Assembly (NCBI GenBank): GCA_024235855.1
Contig: JACKLN010000004.1
Location: 248,001-312,000 of the forward strand
Source of the DNA: Burkholderiaceae bacterium
GTDB lineage: Bacteria > Pseudomonadota > Gammaproteobacteria > Burkholderiales > Burkholderiaceae_C
DNA: 64,000 nucleotides
Reading direction: 5' to 3'
Position 1 is the first letter of the stretch. Every line of letters begins with the position of its first letter. The position numbers and the translations under genes were made by a program. Below are positions 1-8,741 of the stretch, piece by piece. The notes beneath the pieces were generated by a model. That model saw only the letters and a program-made list of their open reading frames with translations, searched no databases and had not been told where the DNA came from.

Positions 1-1932
1 CCGATGCAGTTCATCGAGGACCTGAAGAAGAAGGGGCACCTGGTGGCCTACGTGGGCGACGTGGTGGGCACCGGCTCCAGCCGCAAGAGCGCCACCAACA
101 GTGTGATCTGGGCCACCGGCCAGGACATCCCCTTCGTGCCCAACAAGCGCTTCGGCGGCGTCACGCTGGGCGGCAAGATCGCGCCGATCTTCTTCAACAC
201 GCAGGAAGACTCCGGTGCGCTGCCCATCGAGGTGGACGTGTCCAAGCTCGAGATGGGCGACGTGATCGAGGTGCTGCCGTACGACGGCAAGATCACCAAA
301 GGCGGCGCCACGGTGGCCGAGTTCAGCCTCAAGAGCGACGTGATCCTCGACGAGGTGCGCGCCGGCGGCCGCATCAACCTGATCATCGGCCGCGCGCTGA
401 CGGCCAAGGCGCGCGAGGCGCTGGGCCTGCCGGCCAGCACCGCCTTCCGCCTGCCGGTGGCGCCGAAGGACAGCGGCAAGGGCTTCACGCTGGCGCAGAA
501 GATGGTCGGCCGCGCCTGCGGCCTGCCGGAAGGCCAGGGCATCCGCCCGGGCACCTACTGCGAGCCCAAGATGACCACCGTCGGCAGCCAGGACACCACC
601 GGCCCGATGACGCGCGACGAACTGAAGGACCTGGCCTGCCTGGGCTTCAGCGCCGACCTCGTGATGCAGAGCTTCTGCCACACGGCCGCCTACCCGAAGC
701 CGGTGGACGTCAAGACGCACCGCGAGCTGCCGGCCTTCATCAGCAACCGCGGCGGCGTGGCGCTGCGCCCGGGTGACGGCGTCATCCACAGCTGGCTCAA
801 CCGCCTGCTGCTGCCCGACACCGTGGGCACCGGCGGCGACAGCCACACGCGCTTCCCCATCGGCATCAGCTTCCCGGCCGGCTCCGGCCTGGTGGCCTTC
901 GGTGCGGCCACCGGCGTGATGCCGCTGGACATGCCGGAGAGCGTGCTCGTCCGCTTCAAGGGCACGATGCAGCCGGGCGTGACGCTGCGCGACCTGGTGC
1001 ACGCCATCCCGTACGCCGCCATCAAGGCGGGGCTTCTCACGGTGGCCAAGGCCGGCAAGAAGAACATCTTCAGCGGCCGCATCCTCGAGATCGAGGGCCT
1101 GCCGGACCTGAAGGTGGAGCAGGCCTTCGAGCTCAGCGACGCGAGCGCGGAGCGCAGCGCCGCCGGCTGCACGATCAAGCTCAACAAGGAACCGATCATC
1201 GAGTACCTGAAGAGCAACGTCGTGCTGATGAAGAACATGATCGCCGACGGCTACGAGGACGCCAAGACCCTGGCCCGCCGCATCGAGAAGGTCGAGGCCT
1301 GGCTGGCCAAGCCGCAGCTGCTGGAGGCCGACAAGGACGCGGAGTACGCCGCCGTCATCGAGATCGACCTCAACGAGCTGAAGGAGCCGGTGCTCTGCTG
1401 CCCCAACGACCCGGACGACGCCAAGCTGCTGTCCGAGGTGGCCGGCACGAAGATCGACGAGGCCTTCATCGGCAGCTGCATGACCAACATCGGCCACTTC
1501 CGCGCCGCGGCCAAGCTGCTGGGCGGCCAGCGCGACATCCCGGTCAAGCTGTGGGTGGCGCCGCCGACCAAGATGGACCAGAGCGAGCTGATCAAGGAAG
1601 GCCACTACGCCGCCTTCGGCACCGCCGGTGCGCGCACCGAGATGCCGGGCTGCAGCCTGTGCATGGGCAACCAGGCCCAGGTGCGCGAAGGCGCCACGGT
1701 CGTGTCGACCAGCACGCGCAACTTCCCCAACCGCCTGGGCAAGAACACCAACGTGTTCCTGGCCTCGGCGGAGCTGGCGGCCATCGCCAGCAAGCTGGGC
1801 AAGCTGCCCACCGTGGCCGAATACCAGCAAGCCATGGGCATCATCAACAAGGATGCTGCCGACACCTACCGCTACATGAACTTCGACCAGATCGAGGAGT
1901 ACGCGGAGGTGGCCAAGGGCGTGACGGCCTGA
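1..1932 (+). CDS. acnB: Aconitate hydratase B, 3' part (5' end outside window)
   Basis: Bifunctional aconitase/2-methylisocitrate dehydratase of the TCA cycle, cytoplasmic, with a [4Fe-4S] cluster. About 643 residues are visible against roughly 860 in the family, so the N-terminal quarter lies before base 1; the frame is open from the first base and the ATG at 4 is internal. Cluster cysteines are recognisable in GSCMTNIGHF (near 1474-1485) and GCSLCMGNQ (near 1650-1662), and the substrate motif GTGGDSHTRFP is intact. The gene ends in TGA at 1930 and is followed by a strong hairpin. The family assignment is firm; a second, unrelated-type aconitase (acnA) lies at 16264. Confidence 0.97.
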   Translation, partial: PMQFIEDLKKKGHLVAYVGDVVGTGSSRKSATNSVIWATGQDIPFVPNKRFGGVTLGGKIAPIFFNTQEDSGALPIEVDVSKLEMGDVIEVLPYDGKITKGGATVAEFSLKSDVILDEVRAGGRINLIIGRALTAKAREALGLPASTAFRLPVAPKDSGKGFTLAQKMVGRACGLPEGQGIRPGTYCEPKMTTVGSQDTTGPMTRDELKDLACLGFSADLVMQSFCHTAAYPKPVDVKTHRELPAFISNRGGVALRPGDGVIHSWLNRLLLPDTVGTGGDSHTRFPIGISFPAGSGLVAFGAATGVMPLDMPESVLVRFKGTMQPGVTLRDLVHAIPYAAIKAGLLTVAKAGKKNIFSGRILEIEGLPDLKVEQAFELSDASAERSAAGCTIKLNKEPIIEYLKSNVVLMKNMIADGYEDAKTLARRIEKVEAWLAKPQLLEADKDAEYAAVIEIDLNELKEPVLCCPNDPDDAKLLSEVAGTKIDEAFIGSCMTNIGHFRAAAKLLGGQRDIPVKLWVAPPTKMDQSELIKEGHYAAFGTAGARTEMPGCSLCMGNQAQVREGATVVSTSTRNFPNRLGKNTNVFLASAELAAIASKLGKLPTVAEYQQAMGIINKDAADTYRYMNFDQIEEYAEVAKGVTA

Positions 1933-1955
1933 TCGCCCTGCCGTGAGCGCCTCGG

Positions 1956-1977
1956 ACGGCCCGCTTCGGCGGGCCGT
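1956..1977 (+). terminator. Hairpin terminator after acnB
   Basis: A perfect 9-bp stem (ACGGCCCGC / GCGGGCCGT) closes on a TTCG tetraloop 24 bases after the acnB stop. There is no long T tract, as is common in high-GC genomes. It may also serve the convergent acetyltransferase gene ending at 1995. Confidence 0.7.
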
Positions 1978-1994
1978 TCTGCGTCCGGGGCTCT

Positions 1995-2690
1995 TCAGGG
2001 ATCCTGGCCCAACCTGGACGGTGCCGGCAGCGTCGCCCTCAATGCCGCGGCCAGCCCCGGCCCCTGCCACCGGTGCCGCGTCGCGATCTCCGGCTCCAGC
2101 GCGTGCAGCGTCGACAGCGCTGCATCCAGCTTCGCGGCGAGCAGGCAGCACACCAGCGTGCGCACGGTCGCCGTGCTGCCCAGCCCGGCCAGGGCGCGCT
2201 CGCCCATGTCGTGCACGGCGTAGCCCAGGCGCACCAGGCCGCGCACGTTGGGCGTGGCCGCCACGTGGCCGGAACAGACGGCGCCGGCGCCAAGCTCACA
2301 CGCCGCGCGCAGGTAGTGGTGGCGGAACAGCGCGACCACGCCCCGGCCCTGCAGGCCTGGCATCACGGCCGTGCGCTTGCTCACCAGCACCGGCCAGCAC
2401 ACATCGCCGGGATCGAAGGCCGGCGCATCGAGCTCGTCGCGCAGCGCGGCCAGGTCGTGGGCCAGCACCACCGCCGACGTGGCCACCAGCTGCCCCTGCC
2501 ACCAGGCCGTCATCACCCGCGTCGCGCCGCCATCGTGCCGGCAGCGCAACGCCTCGGCCGCCACACCCGGCATCCAGGGTGCGGCCTGGTAGGCGGCGAT
2601 GCGCAGGGCATCGACCGCGGCGATGTCGGCCCGGCGGGCCAGCCGGAGCCGGTATCGATGGTCTGGGCGCGGGGCTGGAGGGTCACCCAT
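1995..2690 (-). CDS. GNAT-family acetyltransferase-like protein
   Basis: A 231-residue protein with an N-terminal stretch typical of GNAT enzymes (RLARRADIAAVDALR) and a PGLQGRGV segment near residue 112 that matches the acetyl-CoA-binding Q/RxxGxG/A loop. Substrate cannot be told; the length and the CSGHVAATPNVRGLVRLGYAVH section suggest an N-acyltransferase-like fold. Start chosen at the ATG at 2690, because the frame upstream of it loses protein-like character and runs into the promoter region of the divergent secreted-protein gene. The family call is by motif and overall pattern only. Confidence 0.7.
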   Translation of the reverse strand: MGDPPAPRPDHRYRLRLARRADIAAVDALRIAAYQAAPWMPGVAAEALRCRHDGGATRVMTAWWQGQLVATSAVVLAHDLAALRDELDAPAFDPGDVCWPVLVSKRTAVMPGLQGRGVVALFRHHYLRAACELGAGAVCSGHVAATPNVRGLVRLGYAVHDMGERALAGLGSTATVRTLVCCLLAAKLDAALSTLHALEPEIATRHRWQGPGLAAALRATLPAPSRLGQDP

Positions 2691-2829
2691 GGCAGGTGGG
2701 CTCGAGCGGGGAGGCGCGGCATGGTGAACGACGCCAGCCATGGCCCTGCCCGACACCGGGCAATCCGCCATGCCGGCCACACGGCATCGGCCTACGATGG
2801 CCGCACAAGAACCGCTGAAGGAGACCGCC

Positions 2830-3228
2830 ATGCGCCTGCCCCTGGCCGGCCTGGTGTTCGGCGTGGCCGCGGGCCTGCCCGCGGCGCCATCTGCGGCCGC
2901 GCCGCCGGACCTCGAACTGCCCAGCTGCGTGGCGGGCAGCCCGCCGCTGCGGGTGCCGGCCACCGCCGCCCGCACGGTGCTGGACGCCGCCGACAGCCGC
3001 CACTTCAACGCCGCGGCCCAGGCGCGCTACCCGTTGTACCGCCGCGGCGGCGGTGTGCCGGCGCAGGTGGTGCTGCTCTGGCGCGGCGGCCAGTGGCAGT
3101 ACCTGACGCTCTGGGCCGACGGCGCGAACGGTCTGTGCCTGGCAGCCGCCTTCGCCGCCGACCGCTTCGACTTCACACCCGCGTGGCTGGCCCGGTACCG
3201 GCCGCGCGCGGGCGACACCGACGACTGA
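2830..3228 (+). CDS. Small secreted protein, function unknown
   Basis: A 132-residue protein beginning MRLPLAGLVFGVAAGLPAAP, a clear Sec signal peptide with a likely cleavage after an Ala-rich stretch near residue 24. The ATG at 2830 is preceded by AAGGAG nine bases upstream, which decides the start over an in-frame upstream ATG at 2740. The mature part has two cysteines (near residues 36 and 102) that could form a disulfide in the periplasm. I do not recognise a family. It is followed 17 bases later by an acetyltransferase gene on the same strand. Confidence 0.72.
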   Translation: MRLPLAGLVFGVAAGLPAAPSAAAPPDLELPSCVAGSPPLRVPATAARTVLDAADSRHFNAAAQARYPLYRRGGGVPAQVVLLWRGGQWQYLTLWADGANGLCLAAAFAADRFDFTPAWLARYRPRAGDTDD

Positions 3229-3245
3229 AGCCTCCGCTTCGCCCC

Positions 3246-4082
3246 ATGCCAGACCTGGTTCCCGCCGACACCGTCGACCCCGCCACGCTGCACGCCGCGT
3301 TCACCGTGGCGTTTGCCGACTACGTGGCCGGCCCGTTCGCGCTGGGCCTGTCCCAGTGGCCCCACTTCCTGGCGCGCCAGGGTGTGACGCTGCCGCTGAG
3401 CCGCGTCCGCTTGAGCTCGGATGGGCGACCTCGTGCCTTTGCACTCGTGGCCGAACGGCCGCAGCCGCGACGCTGGCGCCTGGCCACGATGGGGGCCGTG
3501 CCGGCCGCGCGCGGCCAGGGGGATGCGCCGGTCCTGCTGCAGGACCTGGCCGCCCGCGCCCGGGCCGCCGGGCAGTGCGGCCTGGAACTGGAAGTCTTCG
3601 CGCAGAACCCGCGCGCGGTGCGCCTGTACGAACGGCAGGGCTTCATGCGCTTGGCCGACCTGCATGGCCACGACGCGCCGCCCCTCGGCGGCACGTCTGC
3701 AGCCCCGCCACCGGCCATGGCCCGTGCCGACGCGCTGGCCTGGCTGCAGGCGGCCGAGGACGACGGGCTCGACCTGCCGCTGCAACTGGGCGCCCGGGTG
3801 CTGGCCACGGCCGACGGCTGGACCGCCTGGCAGCAGGGCAGCGCCCTGCTGGTACACGGCGAAGGGCCGGACGGCCGGCGCCTCATCCGCAGCCTGGTCG
3901 ACAAATCCCCAACGCAGGCCGACGCCGAGACTCTGTCCCGCGCGCTGCGCGCCGCGTATCCGGCACAGGCCATCACGATGCCGCCGCTGCTGCCCGACGC
4001 GCTGGGCGGCCGGGCGCTGCAGCGTGCCGGCTTCACGCGCCAGCCGATGCACCAGTGGTGGATGCACTGCGCATTGCCCTAG
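3246..4082 (+). CDS. GNAT-family N-acetyltransferase
   Basis: A 278-residue protein with a GNAT core: PAARGQGDAPVLLQDLAARARAAG in the first half matches the acetyl-CoA loop (R-G-x-G) and following helix, then LELEVFAQNPRAVRLYERQGF is the classic strand-turn-helix with the NxxAxxLYxxxGF signature. The C-terminal half is a second, degenerate GNAT-like module, as in tandem acetyltransferases. Substrate is unknown. It sits between a small secreted protein and a TIR protein, 10 bases from the latter, so the three may share a transcript. Confidence 0.8.
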   Translation: MPDLVPADTVDPATLHAAFTVAFADYVAGPFALGLSQWPHFLARQGVTLPLSRVRLSSDGRPRAFALVAERPQPRRWRLATMGAVPAARGQGDAPVLLQDLAARARAAGQCGLELEVFAQNPRAVRLYERQGFMRLADLHGHDAPPLGGTSAAPPPAMARADALAWLQAAEDDGLDLPLQLGARVLATADGWTAWQQGSALLVHGEGPDGRRLIRSLVDKSPTQADAETLSRALRAAYPAQAITMPPLLPDALGGRALQRAGFTRQPMHQWWMHCALP

Positions 4083-4092
4083 GAAACCCCCG

Positions 4093-5037
4093 ATGAGCCG
4101 ACCTGCGCGCGTCTTCCTGTCCTACCGTCGCGACGACGTGGCCGGCTACGCCGGGCGCCTGGAAGATGCGCTGGAACAGCGCCTGGGCCAGGGCACCGCC
4201 TTCCGCGACCTCGACGACATCGCCCCTGGCGCCGACTTCGTGCGCGAGATCCGCGCCCAGCTGGCGCAGGCGCGCGCGGTGGTGGTGCTGATCGGCCCGC
4301 GCTGGGCCGGCGACGGTGCGGGCGCCGATGGGGGGCGGCGCATCGACGATCCGGCCGACTTCGTGCACATCGAGGTGCAGGAGGCGCTGGCCAGCGGCGT
4401 GCCGGTGGTGCCGGTGTTGCTGCCCGGCGCCAGCATGCCGAGCGCCGGGTCGCTGCCTGGCCCGCTGGCCGGGCTGGCGCGCCGCAACGCGATGACGCTG
4501 AGCGACGTGCACTGGGACGCCGACGTCGACCGCCTGGTGGCCGCCCTGGGCCTGGCCCCGGCACGGCGGGCCGTCTGGCCGTGGGCGCTGGGTGGCGCCG
4601 TGGCGGCGGCCGTGGCGGTGGGGCTGTGGTGCCGCTGGGGCACCGGCCCAGGCGCCGGCGCCCCCGACGATGCGGCCGTCGCGGCGCGCCTGACCGGCGT
4701 CTGGCAGGCCGAGGTCACCTACGACTGGGGCGACCGCCACCCCGAACGCTTCGAGTTCCGCCGTCATGCCGGCCAGTGGGCCGGCACCGCGAGCTTCCTG
4801 CGCCACCCGCGCGCCATCGAGCAGCTGCGCTTCGACGGCACCAACCTGCACTTCGAGACGCGCAGCGAGTCGTCGATGGGCAGCGAGACGCGGCGGCCCA
4901 CGCAGCGCTACGCCGCCGAACTCAGCGCCGACGGCCGCGCGCTGGACTTCCGGCTGGAGATCGACGGCGGCTTCGGCAGCCCGCGGCCGGTGAGCTTCAC
5001 CGCCCGGCGCGTGGACGAATCCCAGGCACCACGCTGA
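4093..5037 (+). CDS. TIR-domain protein with one transmembrane segment
   Basis: A 314-residue protein. Residues 5-150 form a TIR domain: RVFLSYRRDD opens the first strand and helix, FRDLDDIAPG is the BB-loop region, and VVVLIGPRW the fourth strand. HIEVQEAL carries Glu94, placed where bacterial TIR NAD hydrolases hold their catalytic glutamate. A hydrophobic segment at about 161-181 follows, then a C-terminal region (195-314) with a beta-rich look (TGVWQAEVTYDWGDRHPERFEF) that I cannot assign. No prokaryotic argonaute, cyclase or STING-like partner is adjacent, so a defence role is only a possibility. NADase activity is inferred from family knowledge. Confidence 0.85.
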   Translation: MSRPARVFLSYRRDDVAGYAGRLEDALEQRLGQGTAFRDLDDIAPGADFVREIRAQLAQARAVVVLIGPRWAGDGAGADGGRRIDDPADFVHIEVQEALASGVPVVPVLLPGASMPSAGSLPGPLAGLARRNAMTLSDVHWDADVDRLVAALGLAPARRAVWPWALGGAVAAAVAVGLWCRWGTGPGAGAPDDAAVAARLTGVWQAEVTYDWGDRHPERFEFRRHAGQWAGTASFLRHPRAIEQLRFDGTNLHFETRSESSMGSETRRPTQRYAAELSADGRALDFRLEIDGGFGSPRPVSFTARRVDESQAPR

Positions 5038-5071
5038 ACGCCGCGCCTGCAGCGGCGGCTACGATGCCGCC

Positions 5072-5740
5072 ATGCGCATCCTGCTGGTGGAAGACGACGC
5101 CATGGTCGGCGAGAGCCTGCGGGCCGCGCTGCGCCAGCAGGGCTTTGCCGCCGACTGGGTGCGCGACGGCCGCGCCGCCGACGCCGCCCTGGCCAGCGAA
5201 CGCTTCGACGCCGTGCTGCTGGACCTGGGCTTGCCGCAGCGCGACGGCCTGACGGTGCTGCGCACGCTGCGCGGCCGTGGCGACGCCACGCCGGTGATCG
5301 TGCTCACCGCGCGCGACGCGCTGGCCGACAAGGTGGCCGGCCTCGACGCCGGCGCCGACGACTACCTGGTCAAGCCCTTCGAGCTCGACGAGCTGCTCGC
5401 CCGCCTGCGCGCCGCGCAGCGCCGCGCCGGTGGCCGCGCCACGCCGGTGCTGGAAGTGGGCGGCCTGCGCCTGGACCCGGCCACGCGCGAGGTCAGCCGC
5501 GACGGCCGCCCCATCCTGCTGTCGGCGCGCGAGTTCGCGCTGCTGCAGGCGCTGCTGGAACGGCCCGGTGCCATCCTCTCGCGCGCACAGCTGGAAGACC
5601 GGCTCTACGGCTGGGGCGAGGAGGTGGAGAGCAACGCGGTGAGCGTCTACGTGCACCAGCTGCGGCGCAAGATCGGCGACGACCTGCTGCACACCGTGCG
5701 CGGCCTGGGCTACTACGCCGGGCCAGCCAAGCAGGGTTGA
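5072..5740 (+). CDS. OmpR/PmrA-type response regulator
   Basis: A 222-residue DNA-binding response regulator of the QseB/PmrA group. The receiver domain has acidic residues D8-D9, the phospho-acceptor Asp51 in LLDLGLP, Thr79 and Lys101 in YLVKPF. The C-terminal winged helix (about 125-218) ends in NAVSVYVHQLRRKIG and HTVRGLGYYAG, typical of the recognition helix and wing. Ten bases separate it from the sensor kinase gene, with which it forms one operon; a periplasmic protease gene follows and is a plausible target. Confidence 0.95.
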   Translation: MRILLVEDDAMVGESLRAALRQQGFAADWVRDGRAADAALASERFDAVLLDLGLPQRDGLTVLRTLRGRGDATPVIVLTARDALADKVAGLDAGADDYLVKPFELDELLARLRAAQRRAGGRATPVLEVGGLRLDPATREVSRDGRPILLSAREFALLQALLERPGAILSRAQLEDRLYGWGEEVESNAVSVYVHQLRRKIGDDLLHTVRGLGYYAGPAKQG

Positions 5741-5750
5741 GGGCTGCACG

Positions 5751-7106
5751 TTGGCATTGCCCCTGGCCTCGCTGCGCACGCGGTTGTTCGCCTTCGTGGC
5801 GCTGCTGCTGCTGGCCGCGGCGCTGGCACTGGCCGGCGCCACGTACCGCAACGTGCGCGCCGAGGCCGACACGCTGTTCGACTACCAGCTGCGCCAGATG
5901 GCCCTGAGCCTGCGCGACCAGGGCCGCATCGACCGCGAAGCGCAGGCGGCGCTGGCCGACCCGGCGCTGGAGGTCGTGGTGCAGATCTGGTCGCTCGACG
6001 GCGTGGCCGTCTACAGCAGCGGGCCGCCGGTGGCGCTGCCGGCGCGCACCGTACTGGGCTATGCCGATGTGCAGGTGGCCGACGCACCCTGGCGCGTCTA
6101 TGGCACGGCCACGCCGGGGCGCGTGATCCAGGTCGCGCAGCCGCTGGCGGTGCGCCGCCGCCTGGCCGAGGCCGCCGCCTGGCGCAGCGTGTGGCCGGTG
6201 GCGGCGGCCACGCCGCTGGTGGCCGCGGCCCTGTGGTGGCTGCTGGGCGTCTCGCTGGCGCCGCTGAACGCGGTGGTGCAGGCGGCCGGGGCGCGCCGCG
6301 CCGACGCGCTGGCGCCGCTGCCCGAAGCGGGCCTGCCGGCCGAGCTGCGGCCGATAGTGCAGGCCTTCAACGCCCTGCTGGCGCGCCTGGGCGAGGCCTT
6401 TGCGGCCCAGCAGGCCTTCGTGGCCGACGCCGCCCACGAACTGCGCACGCCGCTGACGGCGCTGAAGCTGCAGGTGGACGTGCTGCGTGCTGCGGTGGAC
6501 GACCCGGCCGAGCGCGAACAGGCGCTGCAGCGCCTGGGCGCAGGCGTGGACCGTGCCACGCGCCTGGTGCAGCAGCTGCTGGCGCTGGCGCGCAGCGAAC
6601 CCGGCGCCGCGGCCCCAATGGTGCCGCTGGACCTGGCCGCCGTGGCCCGCGGCGCCGCCGACGATGCCGCGCCCCGCGTGCGCGCCACCGGGGCCACGCT
6701 GACGCTGCACCTGCCGCCCACGCTGCCGATGACCGGCGATGCCGAGGGCCTGCGCAGCGCCGTGCGCAACCTGCTGGAGAACGCGCTGAAGTACGGGGCA
6801 TTGCCCGGCACCGCGCCCCGGGTGACGCTGAGCGCCACGGTCGACGGCGACGTGGCCGTGCTGCGCGTGGACGACCACGGCCCGGGCCTGCCGACCAACC
6901 AGCGCAGCGCCGTGTTCGAGCGCTTCCACCGCCTGCAGCCCGGCGGCGCCGACGGCAGCGGGCTGGGCCTGGCCATCGTGCGCGCGGTGGCGCAGCACCA
7001 TGGCGGGCAGGTGCGGCTGGACGACGCACCGGGTGGCGGGCTGCGCGCCGAGCTGCGGCTGCCGCTGACGCCGCCGGGCCCGCATGCCGCCGCATCGGCG
7101 GCCTAA
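5751..7106 (+). CDS. Sensor histidine kinase (QseC/PmrB-like)
   Basis: A 451-residue inner-membrane kinase. Transmembrane segments lie near 11-31 and 148-167 and enclose a periplasmic sensor of about 115 residues. The H-box FVADAAHELRTPLTALK places the phosphorylated His at 229. The N box (NLLENALKYGA), D box (VDDHGPGLP) and G box (GSGLGLAIV) of the ATPase domain are intact. The start is taken as TTG at 5751, 10 bases after the regulator stop; the frame is also open upstream, so a start overlapping the regulator gene is possible. The signal sensed is unknown. Confidence 0.93.
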   Translation: MALPLASLRTRLFAFVALLLLAAALALAGATYRNVRAEADTLFDYQLRQMALSLRDQGRIDREAQAALADPALEVVVQIWSLDGVAVYSSGPPVALPARTVLGYADVQVADAPWRVYGTATPGRVIQVAQPLAVRRRLAEAAAWRSVWPVAAATPLVAAALWWLLGVSLAPLNAVVQAAGARRADALAPLPEAGLPAELRPIVQAFNALLARLGEAFAAQQAFVADAAHELRTPLTALKLQVDVLRAAVDDPAEREQALQRLGAGVDRATRLVQQLLALARSEPGAAAPMVPLDLAAVARGAADDAAPRVRATGATLTLHLPPTLPMTGDAEGLRSAVRNLLENALKYGALPGTAPRVTLSATVDGDVAVLRVDDHGPGLPTNQRSAVFERFHRLQPGGADGSGLGLAIVRAVAQHHGGQVRLDDAPGGGLRAELRLPLTPPGPHAAASAA

Positions 7107-7200
7107 TCCCCGCTTCATCTTCGCCTCACGCAGCGCTCATGCGCGCGGCCCAGAGTGGCGCCATGGCCGATCCGGCCACGCCACACGCAAGGAGTCCCGC

Positions 7201-8697
7201 ATGAACACCCTCCAACGCAGCAGCATCGCGGCCGCGGCCGCTCTCGTCATCGCCGGCCTGGGCGCCAGCGCGGCGCAGGCCTGGTCCCTGCCCAGCTGGA
7301 TGGGCCGCGGCTCGGCCACCACGTCGCCGGTGGCGATGGCCACCGCCGCGCCGGCCACGGCATCGTCCACCGCACCGGCCGTCGCCGGCACCGCCGCGCC
7401 CGACTGGCGCGCCATCGTGCAACGCGCCGGCCCGGCGGTGGTGGGCATCACCGTCAGCGGCCTGCGCGACGCGTCGATGCGCGACGGCCCGGCCATGCGC
7501 CCCGACGACCCGTTCTTCCGCTTCTTCCAGGGCATCCCCGGCTGGCGCATGCCCGACATGGGGCCCCGGGCCGAACAGCCGTTCCGCGGCCAGGGCTCGG
7601 GCTTCATCGTCAGCGCCGACGGCCTGGTGCTGACCAACGCCCACGTGGTGCGCGACGCGCAGCGCGTCACCGTCAAGCTGCAGGACCGCCGCGAGTTCGA
7701 CGCCAAGGTGCTGGGCAGCGACCCGGCCACCGACATCGCGGTGCTGAAGATCGACGCCACCGCGCTGCCGGTGGTGGCGCTGGGCGAGACCAGCGACGTG
7801 CAGGTGGGCGACCGCGTGCTCGCCATCGGTGCGCCCTACGGCTTCGAGCAGACGGCCACGCAGGGCATCGTCAGCGCCAAGGGTCGCTCGCTGCCCGGCG
7901 ACAGCTTCGTGCCCTTCCTGCAGACCGACGCGGCGGTGAACCCCGGCAACTCCGGCGGCCCGCTGTTCGACGCCGCCGGCCGCGTGGTGGGCATCAACGC
8001 GCAGATCTACTCGCCCAACGGCGGCTTCGCCGGGCTGGCCTTCGCGATCCCGATCGACGTGGCGCTGAAGGTCAGGGACCAGATCGTGGCCACCGGCAAG
8101 GTCGAACACGCGCGCCTGGGCGTGATGCTGCAGGACCTGTCGGCCCCGCTGGCCGAGTCCTTCGGCCTGAAGGCGCCGGACGGCGCGCTGGTCTCCAGCG
8201 TGGCCCCGGACACCGCGGCGGCGAAGGCCGAGCTGAAGGCGGGCGACGTGATCACCGCCATCGACGGCCAGCCGGTGCGCGTGGCCGGCGACCTGTCCTC
8301 GCGCATCGGCCTGGCCAAGCCGGGCGACCAGGTCGCGCTGACCGTGTGGCGCGACAAGGCCGCCCACGACGTCACGGTGCGCCTGGGCCGTGCCGATGTC
8401 GACCGGGCAACGCAGACCGCCGCCGCCAACGGCGAACGCCTGGGCCTGCAGGTGCGCCCGCTGGACCGGCAGGAACGGCGCGAGGCCGGTGTGGACCACG
8501 GCCTGGTGGTCGAGGGCGTGGGCGGCCCGGCGCAGCTGGCCGGCATCCAGCCGGGCGACGTGCTGCTGGCCATCAACGGCCAGCCGGTCAAGGGCGTGGA
8601 ACAGGTGCGCGAGGTGCTCGCGAAGCATCCGAAGCACGTGGCGCTGCTGGTCTCCCGCGACGGGCAGCAGATCTTCGTGCCGGTGGACATCGGCTGA
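7201..8697 (+). CDS. Periplasmic serine protease, DegP/MucD (HtrA) family
   Basis: A 498-residue HtrA protease. The ATG at 7201 follows AAGGAG by seven bases and opens a signal peptide (cleavage near AAQA, residue 26). The catalytic triad is His148 (TNAHVV), Asp178 (TDIAVL) and Ser251 (NPGNSGGP). Two PDZ domains follow, at about 290-370 and 405-495. It should degrade or hold misfolded envelope proteins. Lying directly behind a QseBC/PmrAB-like pair, it may be controlled by that system, which is an inference from position. The residues between the signal peptide and the protease (30-65) are an Ala/Thr/Pro-rich linker. Confidence 0.95.
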   Translation: MNTLQRSSIAAAAALVIAGLGASAAQAWSLPSWMGRGSATTSPVAMATAAPATASSTAPAVAGTAAPDWRAIVQRAGPAVVGITVSGLRDASMRDGPAMRPDDPFFRFFQGIPGWRMPDMGPRAEQPFRGQGSGFIVSADGLVLTNAHVVRDAQRVTVKLQDRREFDAKVLGSDPATDIAVLKIDATALPVVALGETSDVQVGDRVLAIGAPYGFEQTATQGIVSAKGRSLPGDSFVPFLQTDAAVNPGNSGGPLFDAAGRVVGINAQIYSPNGGFAGLAFAIPIDVALKVRDQIVATGKVEHARLGVMLQDLSAPLAESFGLKAPDGALVSSVAPDTAAAKAELKAGDVITAIDGQPVRVAGDLSSRIGLAKPGDQVALTVWRDKAAHDVTVRLGRADVDRATQTAAANGERLGLQVRPLDRQERREAGVDHGLVVEGVGGPAQLAGIQPGDVLLAINGQPVKGVEQVREVLAKHPKHVALLVSRDGQQIFVPVDIG

Positions 8698-8741
8698 ACC
8701 CCGCTTGAAGGCCGCGGCGCGGGCCGGCATGCTCGCGCCGC

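Noticed and set aside
2073..2829. Long plus-strand open frames before the secreted protein and across the acetyltransferase gene
   Set aside because: They are antisense to a GNAT gene with good motifs, and the secreted-protein gene has its own ribosome binding site at 2830.
5493..8730. Long minus-strand open frames antisense to the histidine kinase and DegP-like genes
   Set aside because: They have no recognisable domain and simply reflect absence of stop codons in high-GC DNA.
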